7,086 nucleotides of DNA from assembly GCA_002378665.1 (NCBI GenBank), contig DFSO01000035.1:18968-26053 (forward strand). The letters are read 5' to 3'. The notes under the pieces are model-generated. The model saw only the letters and a program-made list of their open reading frames with translations. It ran no database searches and was not told where the DNA came from. Shown piece by piece: positions 6,027-7,086 of this stretch. This stretch comes from Loktanella sp. UBA3435 (GTDB lineage Bacteria; Pseudomonadota; Alphaproteobacteria; Rhodobacterales; Rhodobacteraceae). Each line of letters starts with the position of its first letter. Position 1 is the first letter of the stretch. The position numbers were made by a program, and so were the translations under genes.

Positions 6027-7086
6027 TTATTTGTCCCGTGGAACGAATCGTAACCACATGCCATCCTTCGCGCGAACAGTCAGATGTGCGACCGGTTCTG
6101 GTTGTTTTCCGTCGACGATATCAAAGCGAAACTCCTTCACGATCATCGCTAATAAGAGCACCCCTTCGATCATGGCAAAACCTGCCCCCGTACAAACACG
6201 CGGCCCAGACGAAAACGGCATATAGGCGTCACGGGCACTGGCCTTGCCCGCGTCTGTCCCCCAGCGGTCAGGATCAAATCCATCGGGGTTCTCCCAGAGC
6301 CGTTCATGGCGATGCAAGTGCCATGGGGAGAGCACAACTTGCGCACCCTTCGTCACATCGCGGTCGCGGAAGTTTTCGGGGCATGTGGTTTCGCGTACCA
6401 TCATCGGCACAGGCGGATAAAGCCGTAGGGCCTCACGGAATACATCGCGGGTTTTGCGAAGTTTTGAGACGCTACTGAAATTTTGCGTTAGGGTTTCGGC
6501 CTCTTGTGCCACAGCATCTTGCCACTCGGGGTTTAGGGCAAGCAGGTAGAGCGTCCAAGCCAGAGCCGAGGCGCTGGTCTCGTGACCCGCCAGAAAGAAG
6601 ATCGCGACCTGATCAACCATTTCCGCGACGGTGAAAGTCTCGCCTGTAAAGGGGTCCGCCGTTGTCATGATCTTAGTCGCAAGATCATCAGGCGCATCTC
6701 CCGCCTCAATGGCCTTGAGCCGCTTTTCAGTTAGCCCCGTAATCAACGACCTGATGGCCTTGGCCGTCTGTTTGGTCTCTGACTTGAAAAAGCGGGGCAT
6801 CCACGTTGGGCCGGGAATAAAGGCCGCAAGGTTCAAAATCGGCTGCGTGCGCTGGTAGCTGCGGAATTCGTCGAAAACGCGGGTCGCGACCGCATCCTCG
6901 ATAGGAATGGAAAACAGGGTGCGAAAGATCACATCAGCAGCCGCATGGCTGGTTTCTGGCTCGATATCATGCGGTTGCCCATCAGCAAGGCCATGCATCC
7001 GCACCACCGCCGCTTCGCCCGCTGCCCACATCGCGGGAAAGGTTTCACGCAAGCGTCCACCCTCAAACGAAGGGTCAATGATGCGC
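6027..7086 (-). CDS. cytochrome P450, N-terminus beyond the window
   Basis: A soluble-type bacterial cytochrome P450, a haem-thiolate monooxygenase needing a ferredoxin or similar electron donor that is not in the window. All C-terminal hallmarks are present: I-helix AGHETS (6573-6590) for oxygen activation; the K-helix ExxR as EALR (6423-6434); a DPDRW stretch downstream; and the haem loop FSSGPRVCTG (6186-6215) with the axial Cys codon at 6192-6194. The stop is TAA at 6029-6027. The frame is open to the window edge, reading IIDPSFEGGRLRETFPAMW at its start, which is the C-helix region. Roughly the first 80-100 residues are therefore missing from view, and a TTG at 7052 is not the real start. 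The substrate cannot be told from the sequence. No partner redox gene is adjacent on the visible side. Confidence 0.96.
   Translation of the reverse strand, partial: RIIDPSFEGGRLRETFPAMWAAGEAAVVRMHGLADGQPHDIEPETSHAAADVIFRTLFSIPIEDAVATRVFDEFRSYQRTQPILNLAAFIPGPTWMPRFFKSETKQTAKAIRSLITGLTEKRLKAIEAGDAPDDLATKIMTTADPFTGETFTVAEMVDQVAIFFLAGHETSASALAWTLYLLALNPEWQDAVAQEAETLTQNFSSVSKLRKTRDVFREALRLYPPVPMMVRETTCPENFRDRDVTKGAQVVLSPWHLHRHERLWENPDGFDPDRWGTDAGKASARDAYMPFSSGPRVCTGAGFAMIEGVLLLAMIVKEFRFDIVDGKQPEPVAHLTVRAKDGMWLRFVPRDK

Overview
The window looks like chromosomal DNA of an alphaproteobacterium, most likely the marine Roseobacter group of the Rhodobacterales. The main support is a two-piece, circularly permuted tmRNA gene whose tag begins ANDN. 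An alpha-type SspB and a fumC-DUF4169-ribbon-helix-helix gene string point the same way. Base composition is moderate, with AT-rich gaps. No transposase, integrase, CRISPR array, tRNA or rRNA was seen. The genus assignment is inference.

Left part (1-1024): the permuted tmRNA gene ssrA (about 1-320) is followed by a DUF1194 (von Willebrand A-like, exported) gene. That gene is dead in this sequence: it has a stop in the signal peptide, a Trp-type codon turned to TAG, and a +1 frameshift, yet it can still be read end to end.

Middle (1025-3169): a two-gene chromate resistance module. The first gene joins an N-terminal rhodanese domain with its catalytic-loop Cys to a C-terminal ChrB-type domain. 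It overlaps by 4 nt the second gene, a full-length two-domain ChrA efflux transporter. The leader of the first gene holds a 12-bp palindrome and a hairpin whose 3' arm contains the ribosome-binding site.

Right-middle (3234-5569): sspB encodes the adaptor that hands ssrA-tagged proteins to ClpXP, so the tag and its adaptor are encoded about 3 kb apart with the chromate genes between them. Next come fumC (class II fumarase) and two tiny genes, DUF4169 and an RHH_4 ribbon-helix-helix protein. All three are joined by ATGA start/stop overlaps and so probably form one translationally coupled operon. A GCATACA direct repeat lies between a weak candidate promoter and the fumC ribosome-binding site.

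Right end (5548-7086, minus strand): an unrecognised 87-aa protein gene overlaps the RHH gene tail to tail. After a 215-nt AT-rich gap comes a cytochrome P450 whose N-terminus lies beyond the window edge.

Most of the window is recognisable housekeeping and metal-resistance content. The items most worth a second look are the sequestered ribosome-binding site before the rhodanese-ChrB gene, the coupled small genes behind fumC with the repeat in front of it, the decayed DUF1194 gene, and the unknown minus-strand small protein.
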